Shown: positions 15,175 to 21,631 of the stretch, piece by piece
Position numbering within the stretch: position 1 is the stretch's first letter
How the letters are laid out: every line of letters starts with the position of its first letter
NCBI RefSeq assembly: GCF_020829685.1
Contig: NZ_JAIVFR010000007.1
Span: 1-21,631, forward strand
Length of the DNA stretch: 21,631 bases
DNA from: Nostoc sp. CHAB 5715
GTDB lineage: Bacteria > Cyanobacteriota > Cyanobacteriia > Cyanobacteriales > Nostocaceae
Direction: 5' to 3'
Notes under the pieces: model-generated
Seen by the model: only the letters and a program-made list of their open reading frames with translations
What the model was told of the DNA's origin: nothing
Databases searched by the model: none
Position numbers and translations under genes: made by a program

Positions 15175-15649
15175 CTAGGCAGTCAAAAGTGGAGTTCCAC
15201 CCTTCGATCACACCCATCTGTTCATGCTTACGCCGATCCTCAATAGACTCATGCATAATCTGGAGTGTGAGTTTAGTTTTGCTATCTAAATCCTCGAAAA
15301 TGGCTGTTACAACCATTCCCTTTGGTAAATCAGCATTTACAACTTTTTCAAAGCCTTCATCAAATTCATCACTGGTAACAATCCTCTCAAAGGGTACGAT
15401 TTCGCGAAAAACACCTTTGGCCGGGTACTCCCTGCCGTCTTGGCCAGTCATCACGTAGCGCCATTTCCCACCGAAACGCAGATCCATCTCAATCACACGG
15501 GTTGTGAAACCTTTTGGCCCCCACCACTGCGTTATGTGTTTGGGGTCAGTCCATGCTTGGAACACAAGGGAGCGCGGCGCTTTCAAGATGCGAGTAATGA
15601 CGAGCTCACGTTGGGATTGAGCATCAATGGAATCATTTTTGTTACTCAT
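15152..15649 (-). CDS. SRPBCC/AHSA1 (Aha1 C-terminal-like) domain protein
   Basis: A 165-residue START-like fold protein: ELVITRILKAPRSLVFQAWT, DPKHITQWWGPKGFT, GGKWRYVMTGQDGREYPAKG, and the closing EGWNSTFDCLDEFLAKA. The family makes a hydrophobic pocket for small ligands; members next to ArsR regulators are of unknown ligand. I chose ATG 15649 because AGGAGGAAC sits just before it and the conserved domain begins about 15 residues later; a longer frame extends to 15808 but runs through the ArsR gene. Start and upstream ArsR stop overlap by 8 bases (ATGAGTAA), so the two are translationally coupled. Intact. Confidence 0.92.
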   Translation of the reverse strand: MSNKNDSIDAQSQRELVITRILKAPRSLVFQAWTDPKHITQWWGPKGFTTRVIEMDLRFGGKWRYVMTGQDGREYPAKGVFREIVPFERIVTSDEFDEGFEKVVNADLPKGMVVTAIFEDLDSKTKLTLQIMHESIEDRRKHEQMGVIEGWNSTFDCLDEFLAKA

Positions 15650-15983
15650 CTTGTTCCTCCTGGGTTTGTAATTCTTGCAGGTAATCATCAAGCCTAGAGA
15701 GCCTCTGTTCCCATAATTGGCGATATTGCTCAATCCAATCCGCCGCTTCTTTGAGCGGCTGTGCTTGAATCTGGCATGGTCGCCATTGAGCTTCGCGACC
15801 CCGCACAATCAGTCCGGCACGCTCTAGTACCTTGAGATGTTTGGAGATTGCAGGAAGACTCATCTTAAAAGGCTTGGCTAACTCACTCACCGATGCCTCA
15901 CCCTTGGCGAGGTGAACCAGAATTGCACGCCGTGTAGGATCGGCTAGGGCAGCGAAGGTAAGGCTCAGTTGCTCGTTAGACAT
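15642..15983 (-). CDS. ArsR/SmtB-family transcriptional regulator
   Basis: A 113-residue winged-helix repressor: LTFAALADPTRRAILVHLAK, the recognition HTH SVSELAKPFKMSLPAISKHL (about residues 31-50) and the wing KVLERAGLIVRGREAQWRPC. It lacks the CxCxxC or C-terminal histidine metal sites of ArsR/SmtB metal sensors, which is typical of the subgroup paired with AHSA1 proteins that likely senses something other than metals. It is first in the ArsR-AHSA1-(VOC) operon. A 34-bp palindrome lies 6 bases upstream of the ATG, the expected place for autorepression. Confidence 0.93.
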   Translation of the reverse strand: MSNEQLSLTFAALADPTRRAILVHLAKGEASVSELAKPFKMSLPAISKHLKVLERAGLIVRGREAQWRPCQIQAQPLKEAADWIEQYRQLWEQRLSRLDDYLQELQTQEEQDE

Positions 15984-15988
15984 TTTTG

Positions 15989-16022
15989 TTTAACCTAATG
16001 GTTAATTAACTACTAGGTTAAA
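15989..16022. promoter_or_regulatory. 34-bp palindromic operator of the ArsR-AHSA1 operon
   Basis: The outer arms TTTAACCTA (15989-15997) and TAGGTTAAA (16014-16022) are perfectly inverted, and the centre GGTTAATTAAC is itself largely symmetric (GTTAATTAAC is a perfect 10-bp palindrome). The site ends 6 bases before the ArsR start codon, so a repressor bound here would block the promoter or ribosome entry. ArsR-family dimers typically bind imperfect 12-2-12 inverted repeats, and the size and AT-rich centre fit. Symmetry is seen directly; ownership by this ArsR is inferred. Confidence 0.75.
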
Positions 16023-16181
16023 TGTACTATTGAAAAATGTCAAGCTCCCACTTAGGTCCTTACCAGTAATAAAATGCCCAGCCCCTGCGGGCAGGCGTGC
16101 AGTCGCTCATGAGGGAAACCCCCTTTCTGCGCGCTGCTGAACCGTATCAATAATATTTTTGGCAAAACCGAGGTATTGAGG

Positions 16182-16206
16182 CGCTTTCGCCTTCAAGGCG
16201 AAAGCG
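16182..16206. repeat. Perfect 12-bp-arm inverted repeat
   Basis: Arms CGCTTTCGCCTT (16182-16193) and AAGGCGAAAGCG (16195-16206) flank one base. It lies 44 bases past the DUF1579 stop. There is no T-run on either side, so it is not a standard terminator, though such stems can stall polymerase or protect 3' ends. Just beyond (about 16075-16130) are CCCCTGCGGGC and GAGGGAAACCCCC, short GC-rich inverted motifs of the type scattered between genes in Nostocales. Together with the operator these account for the 15984-16250 gap. Confidence 0.6.
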
Positions 16207-16250
16207 ACGGCTCATAGCATTTTATTTCTTGGATCTCCCCTAGCATTCTG

Positions 16251-16766
16251 TTACTGCTTCCGTCGAGAGTTTACAGTCATAAACTGATGCCACTGCCCAT
16301 CATCACCCAGCACATAGGATGTCATCACTCGATGATTATCACTCTTGAACTCGATTACATCTCTGTAACTTGCCATCTTCTCATCGCCCGTCATTGAGGG
16401 ACCGTCAGAATTAAGCGTTAGCATGTTTTCAGCCGCGTCCAATTCACCCTCGTACAACCATAGATAAGTCATCATTGACCCAACCCAGGTGCCTACATAG
16501 CGTTGCTTCTGCGGGTCATATCCCAGCGTTATTATCATTGTTGCCGCACCACCGCAGGGCATTTCGCCCTGTCCTTCACCTACAACCCAAAATCCACCAA
16601 TTGATCGCACACTTTCCGTTCCTGTTGCTCTTTCAGGCGGTTGATCTGGACTCATCATTGCCTCTGTTTCATAAGTCCACTCACCGACGAGTTTCTGTAG
16701 CCACTGATGTTCCTTTTGTGGCTCAGTATTCATTGTTGGCTCCTGTTGTGTTTTGATTGTCTCCAT
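16251..16766 (-). CDS. DUF1579 domain protein
   Basis: A lipocalin-like DUF1579 protein of 171 residues. Visible blocks are EHQWLQKLVGEWTYETEAMM, GTESVRSIGGFWVVGEGQGE, ITLGYDPQKQRYVGTWVGSM, and MASYRDVIEFKSDNHRVMTS with a C-terminal QWHQFMTVNSRRK. The family is a beta-barrel of unknown function, often near AHSA1 and VOC genes, as here. The start at 16766 (METIKTQQ) is preceded by AAAGGAGCTAAAG and is preferred. A second start at 16733 (MNTEPQKE) also has a good site (CAGGAG), so two N-terminal forms are possible. The frame extends to 16820 without a clear site. Intact. Confidence 0.88.
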   Translation of the reverse strand: METIKTQQEPTMNTEPQKEHQWLQKLVGEWTYETEAMMSPDQPPERATGTESVRSIGGFWVVGEGQGEMPCGGAATMIITLGYDPQKQRYVGTWVGSMMTYLWLYEGELDAAENMLTLNSDGPSMTGDEKMASYRDVIEFKSDNHRVMTSYVLGDDGQWHQFMTVNSRRKQ

Positions 16767-16902
16767 TGCTTTAGCTCCTTTTGATGAATCATTGAGGAAT
16801 GTAATTAGCGCGAAGCCCAACTCTGTAGGCGAAGCCGCCCCAAAGGGCTAGGAACCGCGTAAAATGATGAAAAATCAAGACTTTAGTAGTACATAAATAC
16901 TA

Positions 16903-17022
16903 TTATGGCTCAACTGATTGAGGGGAAATACCGAATTGATCGACCAACATGCCAAAGCCGACAGACCAGAAGGTTTGGCTCATGGCATTTTCTTCCAGGT
17001 AAATCAGCAGTACATATTTCAT
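16903..17022 (-). pseudogene. Chimeric scrap: YCII/DGPF start joined to a VOC end
   Basis: A 39-residue frame with a plausible start (GAGG upstream). MKYVLLIYLEENAMS matches the first strand of YCII/DGPF-domain proteins. Directly after it comes TFWSVGFGMLVDQFGISPQ, which matches the end of PhnB-type VOC proteins (FWxxGFGMLVDxFGxPW). The two belong to different domains, so a deletion has fused the 5' end of one gene with the 3' end of a neighbour. Such genes are usual neighbours of AHSA1 and ArsR genes, so this is probably the residue of a formerly larger stress-gene cluster. Confidence 0.6.
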
Positions 17023-17051
17023 TGAATTGCCTCTGTTGTTTCCCTTTGTAA

Positions 17052-17255
17052 TCAAGTCGAACGACAATTGCTCAAATCGACACCTTTGCCAAAAATTTTT
17101 TTATCATTTAGATACAATCGAGCAATACCTGTATTCTTTCCTTTCGTGAGTAAGTCGAACGGCAATTTGAAATCGACACCTCTGGTAAAATTTTTTCCGG
17201 CGTCAGCTATGACCTCAAACGCACAATCAGATGTAACAATCGCGCTCGCCTCCAT
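17052..17255 (-). other. Open frame carrying an imperfect direct repeat (possible 67-aa protein)
   Basis: On the plus strand, AAGTCGAACGACAATT (from 17056) and AAGTCGAACGGCAATT (from 17153) begin two imperfect copies of about 45-48 bp that continue with AAATCGACACCTTTG and AAATCGACACCTCTG and end in T-rich tracts, one period being about 97 bp. On the minus strand a frame reads through both copies: GKNFTRGVDFKLPFDL and KKIFGKGVDL. I do not recognise the protein. It may be a repeat-bearing remnant of a larger gene, or a non-coding repeat ahead of the divergent SDR gene at 17281. Codon-level support is weak. Confidence 0.4.
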
Positions 17256-17280
17256 TTATCGCGCCGAGTGAGAACATAAC

Positions 17281-17982
17281 ATGGAATCCACACAAGACAA
17301 ATGGGCATTAGTCACAGGTGGGAACCGAGGGATTGGGTTTGCCATCGCTCAAGGTCTACTAGCAAAAGGCTATTCGATAATTATTACTTCGCATTCGCTT
17401 GATAACGCAAAACTTGCGGCCCAGAAGCTTCAACCAAAGGTAATCCCTGTCGAATTAGATGTCACTAATGATCGCTCTATCAATGAAGCAGTAAAAACCC
17501 TGCACCAAAAGATTGATCGGTTAGACGTTTTGATCAATAATGCTGGCGTCTATCCAGACAATCATGTAAATATTCTTACCATTGACCGTGAGTTACTTGA
17601 TTCCACAATGAATACCAATGCCTTTGGCGCAATTCGGATGGTACAGGCATTTTTACCCCTGTTGGAAAAATCCCCCGATGCCAGAGTTGTTAACGTTTCA
17701 AGCGGATATGGAGCATTAGAAGACTTGTCTTACGATGTCCCAAGTTACTGCCTATCAAAGCTGGCATTAAATGGCGCAACAATTATGCTGGCACAAGCTC
17801 TACAATCTTTTGGGATTGTTGTCAATTCCATTTGTCCGGGGTGGGTCAGAACAGATATGGGTGGTTCATCAGCACCGCGCACACCAGAACAAGGAGCCGA
17901 CACTGCAATTTGGCTGGCTACTGATGCTCCACGCAATGTAAGCGGCAAGTTTTTACGAGATCGTAAAGTAATTTCTTTTTAG
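17281..17982 (+). CDS. Short-chain dehydrogenase/reductase (carbonyl-reductase-like)
   Basis: A 233-residue classical SDR: cofactor motif VTGGNRGIGFAIAQGL (TGxxxGIG), acidic strand ELDVTND, LINNAGVYPD (NNAG), VVNVSSGYGAL (catalytic Ser), SYCLSKLALNG (Tyr-x3-Lys) and the PGWVRTDMGG loop. NAD(P)H-dependent reduction of a carbonyl or oxidation of an alcohol is expected. The motifs after GGNRG favour NADPH, with Arg near the 2' phosphate, but this is inference. Length is slightly short of the usual 240-250. It starts at ATG 17281 with a weak GAG-containing site upstream. It appears to be a single gene; the substrate is unknown. Confidence 0.92.
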   Translation: MESTQDKWALVTGGNRGIGFAIAQGLLAKGYSIIITSHSLDNAKLAAQKLQPKVIPVELDVTNDRSINEAVKTLHQKIDRLDVLINNAGVYPDNHVNILTIDRELLDSTMNTNAFGAIRMVQAFLPLLEKSPDARVVNVSSGYGALEDLSYDVPSYCLSKLALNGATIMLAQALQSFGIVVNSICPGWVRTDMGGSSAPRTPEQGADTAIWLATDAPRNVSGKFLRDRKVISF

Positions 17983-18146
17983 ATGTTACTTGTCGTTATA
18001 GTTTTTTTACCTTGAAAAAAGCATAAATCTTCTATAGCTCGAATGTGCAGTTTCCCAGTTTGGAGCAAATAATCTCTATTGCCTTGCCCTTGAAAAAACA
18101 ATTGTGTGTTCGTTCTCTTCTGAGTCGCTATTTTGGAGTAAATAAT

Positions 18147-18305
18147 ATGGCAAGATTCAGTCGGACTTGGTGGGGCGATCGCTTTATTCAAGCACTAGAA
18201 GCTTTTACTGATGATAACCGACTCAAAAGAGGACGTTCTTATGCTAGCGTAGGCAGAAAGTTTCCTTTTAAACAGTTGTTGTGCAGCAGTATTCAGCATT
18301 CTTGA
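18147..18305 (+). pseudogene. N-terminal fragment of a SWIM zinc-finger protein
   Basis: The frame starts MARFSRTWWGDRFIQALEAF, then TDDNRLKRGRSYAS, the characteristic opening of cyanobacterial SWIM zinc-finger proteins (which are several hundred residues long). After about 40 residues it becomes unrelated and stops at TGA 18303-18305, so the zinc-binding CxCx(n)CxH part is absent. The start has GGAG 8 bases upstream, and the beginning therefore still looks translatable. The break lies just before the macrolide phosphotransferase gene at 18325, suggesting that its arrival or a nearby deletion removed the rest. Confidence 0.7.
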
Positions 18306-18324
18306 TGCGTAGTGGTAAGAAGAC

Positions 18325-19251
18325 ATGATTAAAAAGACAAAATCAAAGCAGGAAGTGCTTGAACTAGCCCACAAGCATAATTTGACTATCCAAGAAGACT
18401 CACTGCAATTTAATGAATCGGGTCTTGATTTTCAAGTTGTGTTAGCAAGGGACACTGATGGAGAACGCTGGATTTTGCGTCTTCCTCGGCGGGAGGATGT
18501 TCTACCGTCGGTGGATAAGGAAAAACGCACGCTGGAACTGATTGCCCCTCTTCTCAATGTGGAAGTGCCACAATGGACTATTTGCACAGATGAACTCATT
18601 GCTTACCGGGCATTAAACGGTGTGCCAACAGGCACAATTGACTCAGAAGCAAAAGCTTATGTGTGGGAAATTGATCCAGCAAATCCACCTGATCAGTTTC
18701 ATAAATCGCTAGCTAAGGGGATTGCCTCTCTTCATCAAGTTAGCATTGAGGAAGCACGCGCAATTGGTCTTCCCATTGAAACCGCTGAAGAAGCACGTGC
18801 GGCGATGAAACAGAAGATGGATGCAGTGAAGAATGAGTTTGGTGTTGGTGAAGAGTTGTGGAACCGTTGGCAATCTTGGCTCCAAAAGGATGAGGTTTGG
18901 ACGAAAGAAACAGTGTTAACTCATGGTGATTTACACGCTGGGCATATTTTGATTGATGCCCAAGTACAAGTAACTGGCTTCATTGACTGGACTGAGGCAG
19001 CCGTCACTGACCCAGCCCGTGATTTTGTCGCCCATTACCGCACTTTTGGTGAAGACGCTCTGAATAAGCTGATATCAGCATACGCCGAGGCAGGTGGACG
19101 TATTTGGTCGAAGATGGCAGAACAAGTGATTGAACTGGCTGCTTCTTATCCCATAGCCATCGCGGAATTTGCGCTGAAGTCAGACTTGGATGAATATAAA
19201 CAGATGGCTAGACAATCACTTGGCGTAAGTACTAACAATATTTTTAGGTAA
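18325..19251 (+). CDS. mph: Macrolide 2'-phosphotransferase-like aminoglycoside/macrolide kinase
   Basis: A complete 308-residue kinase of the APH/Mph fold. The N-lobe contains GLDFQVVLARDTDGERWILR with a conserved basic residue (Arg52) and PRREDVLPSVDKEKRTLEL. The catalytic loop is LTHGDLHAGHILID (His200, Asp202, His207) and the metal-binding DFG-equivalent is GFIDWTEAAVTDPARDFV (Asp221). The combination of HGDLxxGHxxID and IDWTEA, with the RALNGVPTGT block near residue 100, is specific to Mph proteins, which phosphorylate the 2'-OH of macrolides using GTP and inactivate them. No attenuator leader peptide, such as precedes some inducible macrolide genes, is apparent. Whether it confers resistance here, or acts on another substrate, is not known. 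Intact. Confidence 0.85.
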   Translation: MIKKTKSKQEVLELAHKHNLTIQEDSLQFNESGLDFQVVLARDTDGERWILRLPRREDVLPSVDKEKRTLELIAPLLNVEVPQWTICTDELIAYRALNGVPTGTIDSEAKAYVWEIDPANPPDQFHKSLAKGIASLHQVSIEEARAIGLPIETAEEARAAMKQKMDAVKNEFGVGEELWNRWQSWLQKDEVWTKETVLTHGDLHAGHILIDAQVQVTGFIDWTEAAVTDPARDFVAHYRTFGEDALNKLISAYAEAGGRIWSKMAEQVIELAASYPIAIAEFALKSDLDEYKQMARQSLGVSTNNIFR

Positions 19252-19437
19252 TCGCCGTTACCTTTGAACAAAATGAACGTTTATGGCGGTTAGATCGCCA
19301 AGCATCAAAATAGAACACTGAAACGACTTTCTTAGCTGGTAAGCCTGTAGACTAGGTATTGTTGGCATTTCCAGTATTAAATAGGGAAAAATGTAACCAA
19401 TTGGAGCGCCTGCGTGGAATCGGAGCAAATAATATGT

Positions 19438-19689
19438 CTAATCTACAATACCTTTGCCACTCTTGTAGTTCATCGCTCTGGGTTTCCTCTTGCCTATAGG
19501 GACTACTTTCGATTGCTTGGGAGGTTGAGGAGGACGGCATGTTTCACAGTAGAGCGGTCGGACACCAAAGGTTTCTCGTTGTGTGGGTTGTTCGCACTGC
19601 TTACACACAAAGTTGAAAACGCGAGTATGAATTTCCCGCTTGTGCGCTCTAACGGTGTACTCTCGGACATCGATTGTTTTGCTGGGCAT
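19438..19689 (-). CDS. Small zinc-ribbon protein, 83 aa
   Basis: The protein contains two Cys-x2-Cys pairs, [13 protein letters not shown] and [12 protein letters not shown], spaced by about 17 residues, the layout of a single zinc ribbon. The rest is basic ([15 protein letters not shown]), so nucleic-acid contact is plausible. It resembles small cyanobacterial hypotheticals often found on plasmids, but I know no function. Start ATG 19689 has only a weak AGGT upstream. It is 90 bases from the sigma-factor gene and on the same strand, downstream of it, so joint transcription is possible. The 19252-19437 gap before it shows no gene. Confidence 0.7.
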
Positions 19690-19778
19690 TGATTACCTAT
19701 TGTGGTCTTACTTCTAAAATATAGTTTTTCACATTAGTTCTGCAAGATCCGTGCATCATCTAATTGAAGTAATTCTAC

Positions 19779-20729
19779 TTAATCAAATAAATACTCTTGA
19801 ATGTCATTTTGATGATGGCGGAGAATACTTATAGCTTTGACCTGGATTTGACGAATGCGCTCTCGACTGAGGTTTAACTGTTGGCCAATCTGAGCGAGAT
19901 TGAAATGCTGATCATTCTCCAGTCCAAAACTTAAAGTCAACACTTGACGTTGAATAGGTGTCAGTGGTGCTAAGAATTTAGCCACGTCTTGGGATAAAAG
20001 TTCTTGGGTGAGGAGTTTTTCTGGTGAAACACCAACGTCTGCTAAAATTTCGCCCAATTCTGTCTCTTTCTCTTCTCCCACTTGTTTATTTAAAGAAATG
20101 GCTGTACGAGAGGCAGTGAGATATTCTCGAAGCTTATCTGTGCTGAGGTTTAATGATTTTGCGATTTCTTCAGCAGTGGCATGACGACCGAGTTTTTGAA
20201 AGCTTTCTCGCTGCACTTTTTTAATTTTATTAAGTATTTCAGTGAGATGAACAGGTAATCTAATAGTGCGGGATTGTTCTGCTATAGCGCGTGTGATTTC
20301 CTGACGAATCCACCAGTAAGCGTAGGTCGATAGCTTATAGCCCCGATTGGGATCAAATTTTTCTATACCCTTTTGTAAACCGATTGCTCCTTCTTGGATC
20401 AAGTCTAAGAATTCCAAATTGCGGTTCTGGTATTTCTTGGCAACAGAAACTACCAGTCGGAGGTTAGCTGTCACCATTTTTTGTTTAGCTTTTTGACCAA
20501 GGTGTAGTGCTGCTCGGACTTGTGCTTCGGTTTTTTCAACAGCATTGGCTAATTCCCTCAAAGTTGGTTCACGGTCTAGCTGTTGAGTGAGTTCATTTTT
20601 AGATTGCTCAATGGCAATCATTTGTTGTACAAGTCTTGCATAAGCAATTTCTTCGTCTGGCTTCAATAAAGGATACTGACCAATTTCCTGCAAATAGATG
20701 CGAACCATGTCTGAACTGAGGCTGGACAT
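19779..20729 (-). CDS. Group 2 RNA polymerase sigma factor (RpoD/SigA-like)
   Basis: A complete 316-residue sigma-70 factor. Region 1.2 is DMVRIYLQEIGQYPLLKPDE; region 2 includes ANLRLVVSVAKKYQNRNLEF, LDLIQEGAIGLQKGIEKFDP and YKLSTYAYWWIRQEITRAI (core binding and -10 recognition, about residues 88-149); region 3 is RTIRLPVHLTEILNKIKKVQ; region 4.2 is LAQIGQQLNLSRERIRQIQV (-35 recognition). It lacks the long 1.1 region of the housekeeping factor, as do the SigB-SigE-type factors of cyanobacteria, which are non-essential and respond to stress or nutrients. Which SigB-SigE branch it belongs to cannot be told here. Its location among mobile DNA suggests a plasmid-borne extra sigma factor. Confidence 0.95.
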   Translation of the reverse strand: MSSLSSDMVRIYLQEIGQYPLLKPDEEIAYARLVQQMIAIEQSKNELTQQLDREPTLRELANAVEKTEAQVRAALHLGQKAKQKMVTANLRLVVSVAKKYQNRNLEFLDLIQEGAIGLQKGIEKFDPNRGYKLSTYAYWWIRQEITRAIAEQSRTIRLPVHLTEILNKIKKVQRESFQKLGRHATAEEIAKSLNLSTDKLREYLTASRTAISLNKQVGEEKETELGEILADVGVSPEKLLTQELLSQDVAKFLAPLTPIQRQVLTLSFGLENDQHFNLAQIGQQLNLSRERIRQIQVKAISILRHHQNDIQEYLFD

Positions 20730-20836
20730 ATAAACTCAATACTTTTTTTAACCGGGGGATTTAAAAGTATAAATCAAATAATTCGATAAACTTTTTTATT
20801 TTTAATAGTCAAAATTCATCACCAATAGATTACATC

Positions 20837-21631
20837 TCACCAATGCAGCCCTGCCTGAAGTAACCTCTGCTGTAACCGTGTGTAGCGCTTTTGGTCATCG
20901 GTAGAGCGCACCGTTAGAGATATCGCTTTTTTAGCTCCAACCACGAGTGCTAACTTCTTGGCACGAGTTATACCAGTGTAAAACAGGTTTCGGGTCAACA
21001 TCATATAGTGCTGCATATAGATTGGCAGAATTACCACTGGATATTCTGACCCCTGGCTTTTATGAATAGTCACGCTTCAGGCTAAAGTAATTTCGTTGAG
21101 ATCAGCATAGTCGTAAATTACAGTACGCTCTCCATACTGCACAATTACTTCTTGTTCAAGAGTATCAATGCTCTTGATAATTCCCAAGTCACCGTTGAAG
21201 ACTTCACGGTTGTAGTCGTTGGTTAACTGGATAATCCGATCACCCTCGCGTAACAAATTCCCACCTCTGTTAATCTCAACCTTGTCGGGGGCGGGTGGAT
21301 TAATCAACTGCTGCAACACGGTATTAAGATTGCGAGTCCCGACTACTCCCTGTGTCATCGGGCAAAGCACTTGGACATCAGTGGCAGGATTAAAACCTAA
21401 GCCAGGGAGCAAGTCTGTAATCAACTCGCAGATTGCTTGTACTCCATGTTCAGGCTGATGACCGCCGCCGTGCCACAGACAATCAGATTGAGGTGTGTCA
21501 GAAATCGGTTCAATCGTGGGATACTGCCCTCAGTTAATCTGATGAGCAGCAGTGATAATTGCACTTGTTTGAGCTTGGCGAAATACCTGGGTCAACCGCA
21601 CCACCGGAACTCGCCCAGAATTGATTAGGTC
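20837..21631 (-). pseudogene. RecD2-like (AAA/UvrD-type) DNA helicase, C-terminal part, two in-frame TGA codons
   Basis: One continuous frame from the right window edge to TGA-type end at 20837, broken by TGA at 21530-21532 and at 21074-21076. Helicase motifs are in order: [79 protein letters not shown] (motif V) and NLFYTGITRAKKLALVVGAK (motif VI with the arginine finger). This is the C-terminal half of RecD2/YrrC helicases, also found in plasmid relaxase-helicases. Homologous context predicts R or K at the first stop (INxGQYPTIEP) and W at the second (ITLAxSVTIHKSQ), so CGA-to-TGA and TGG-to-TGA changes explain both. Likely inactive. Confidence 0.82.

Noticed and set aside
16182..16206. Rho-independent terminator for the DUF1579 gene.
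   Set aside because: The 12-bp stem has a one-base loop and no following T-run in either direction, so it is listed only as an inverted repeat.
20837..21631. TGA recoding to tryptophan or selenocysteine in the helicase.
   Set aside because: Other genes in the window use TGG for Trp and TGA as a normal stop (AHSA1, the zinc-finger fragment), and one of the two TGA sites aligns with a basic residue, not Trp. Mutation is simpler.

Overview
The window looks like part of a filamentous cyanobacterial (Nostocales-type) accessory replicon or a plasmid-derived island. Evidence: frequent GCGATCGC (HIP1) octamers, pieces of a CyRepA1-type plasmid replication protein, GGCAGAG/CCTTCTG heptamer repeats of the kind dispersed in Nostoc genomes, cyanobacterial group II intron and IS630/IS4 elements, and a group 2 sigma factor. 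There is no rRNA, tRNA or core-genome operon. Many genes are truncated, frameshifted or chimeric, so the region reads as a graveyard of mobile DNA with several intact cargo genes between the remnants.

Layout. 1-589: the 3' end of a group II intron (HNH tail of its maturase, domain V, and two successive domain VI-like hairpins), then an unrecognised 3' exon. 652-999: a conserved hypothetical gene. 1132-1407: an HNH-protein fragment. 1416-2591: an IS630 element. 2592-4642: the helicase part and C-terminus of CyRepA1, split by a 191-bp heptamer-bounded palindromic element. Two further CyRepA1 scraps lie at 5684-5821 and 13946-14135.

4840-13778 holds a set of enzymes suggestive of small-molecule metabolism: a CmcJ/NvfI-like oxygenase, a GMC flavoprotein oxidoreductase, a glutamate-cysteine-ligase-like (GCS2) enzyme cut in half by an IS4 element (8290-9795), a C45-type N-terminal-nucleophile acyltransferase/hydrolase, and a convergent LLM flavin monooxygenase. 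A frameshifted Rpn-type nuclease gene sits among them. Whether these enzymes form one pathway is not proven; the rep scraps on both sides suggest the block was carried by, or assembled on, plasmid DNA.

14198-17255 is a cluster of small stress/modification genes and their fragments: an intact ArsR-AHSA1 operon with a 34-bp palindromic operator, an intact DUF1579 gene, a truncated DUF4336 gene, and three glyoxalase (VOC) fragments, one fused to a YCII/DGPF start. 17281-19251 carries an SDR oxidoreductase, a 5' fragment of a SWIM zinc-finger gene and an intact macrolide 2'-phosphotransferase-like gene. 19438-21631, all on the minus strand, holds a small zinc-ribbon protein, an RpoD-like group 2 sigma factor and the C-terminal part of a RecD2-like helicase with two in-frame TGA codons.
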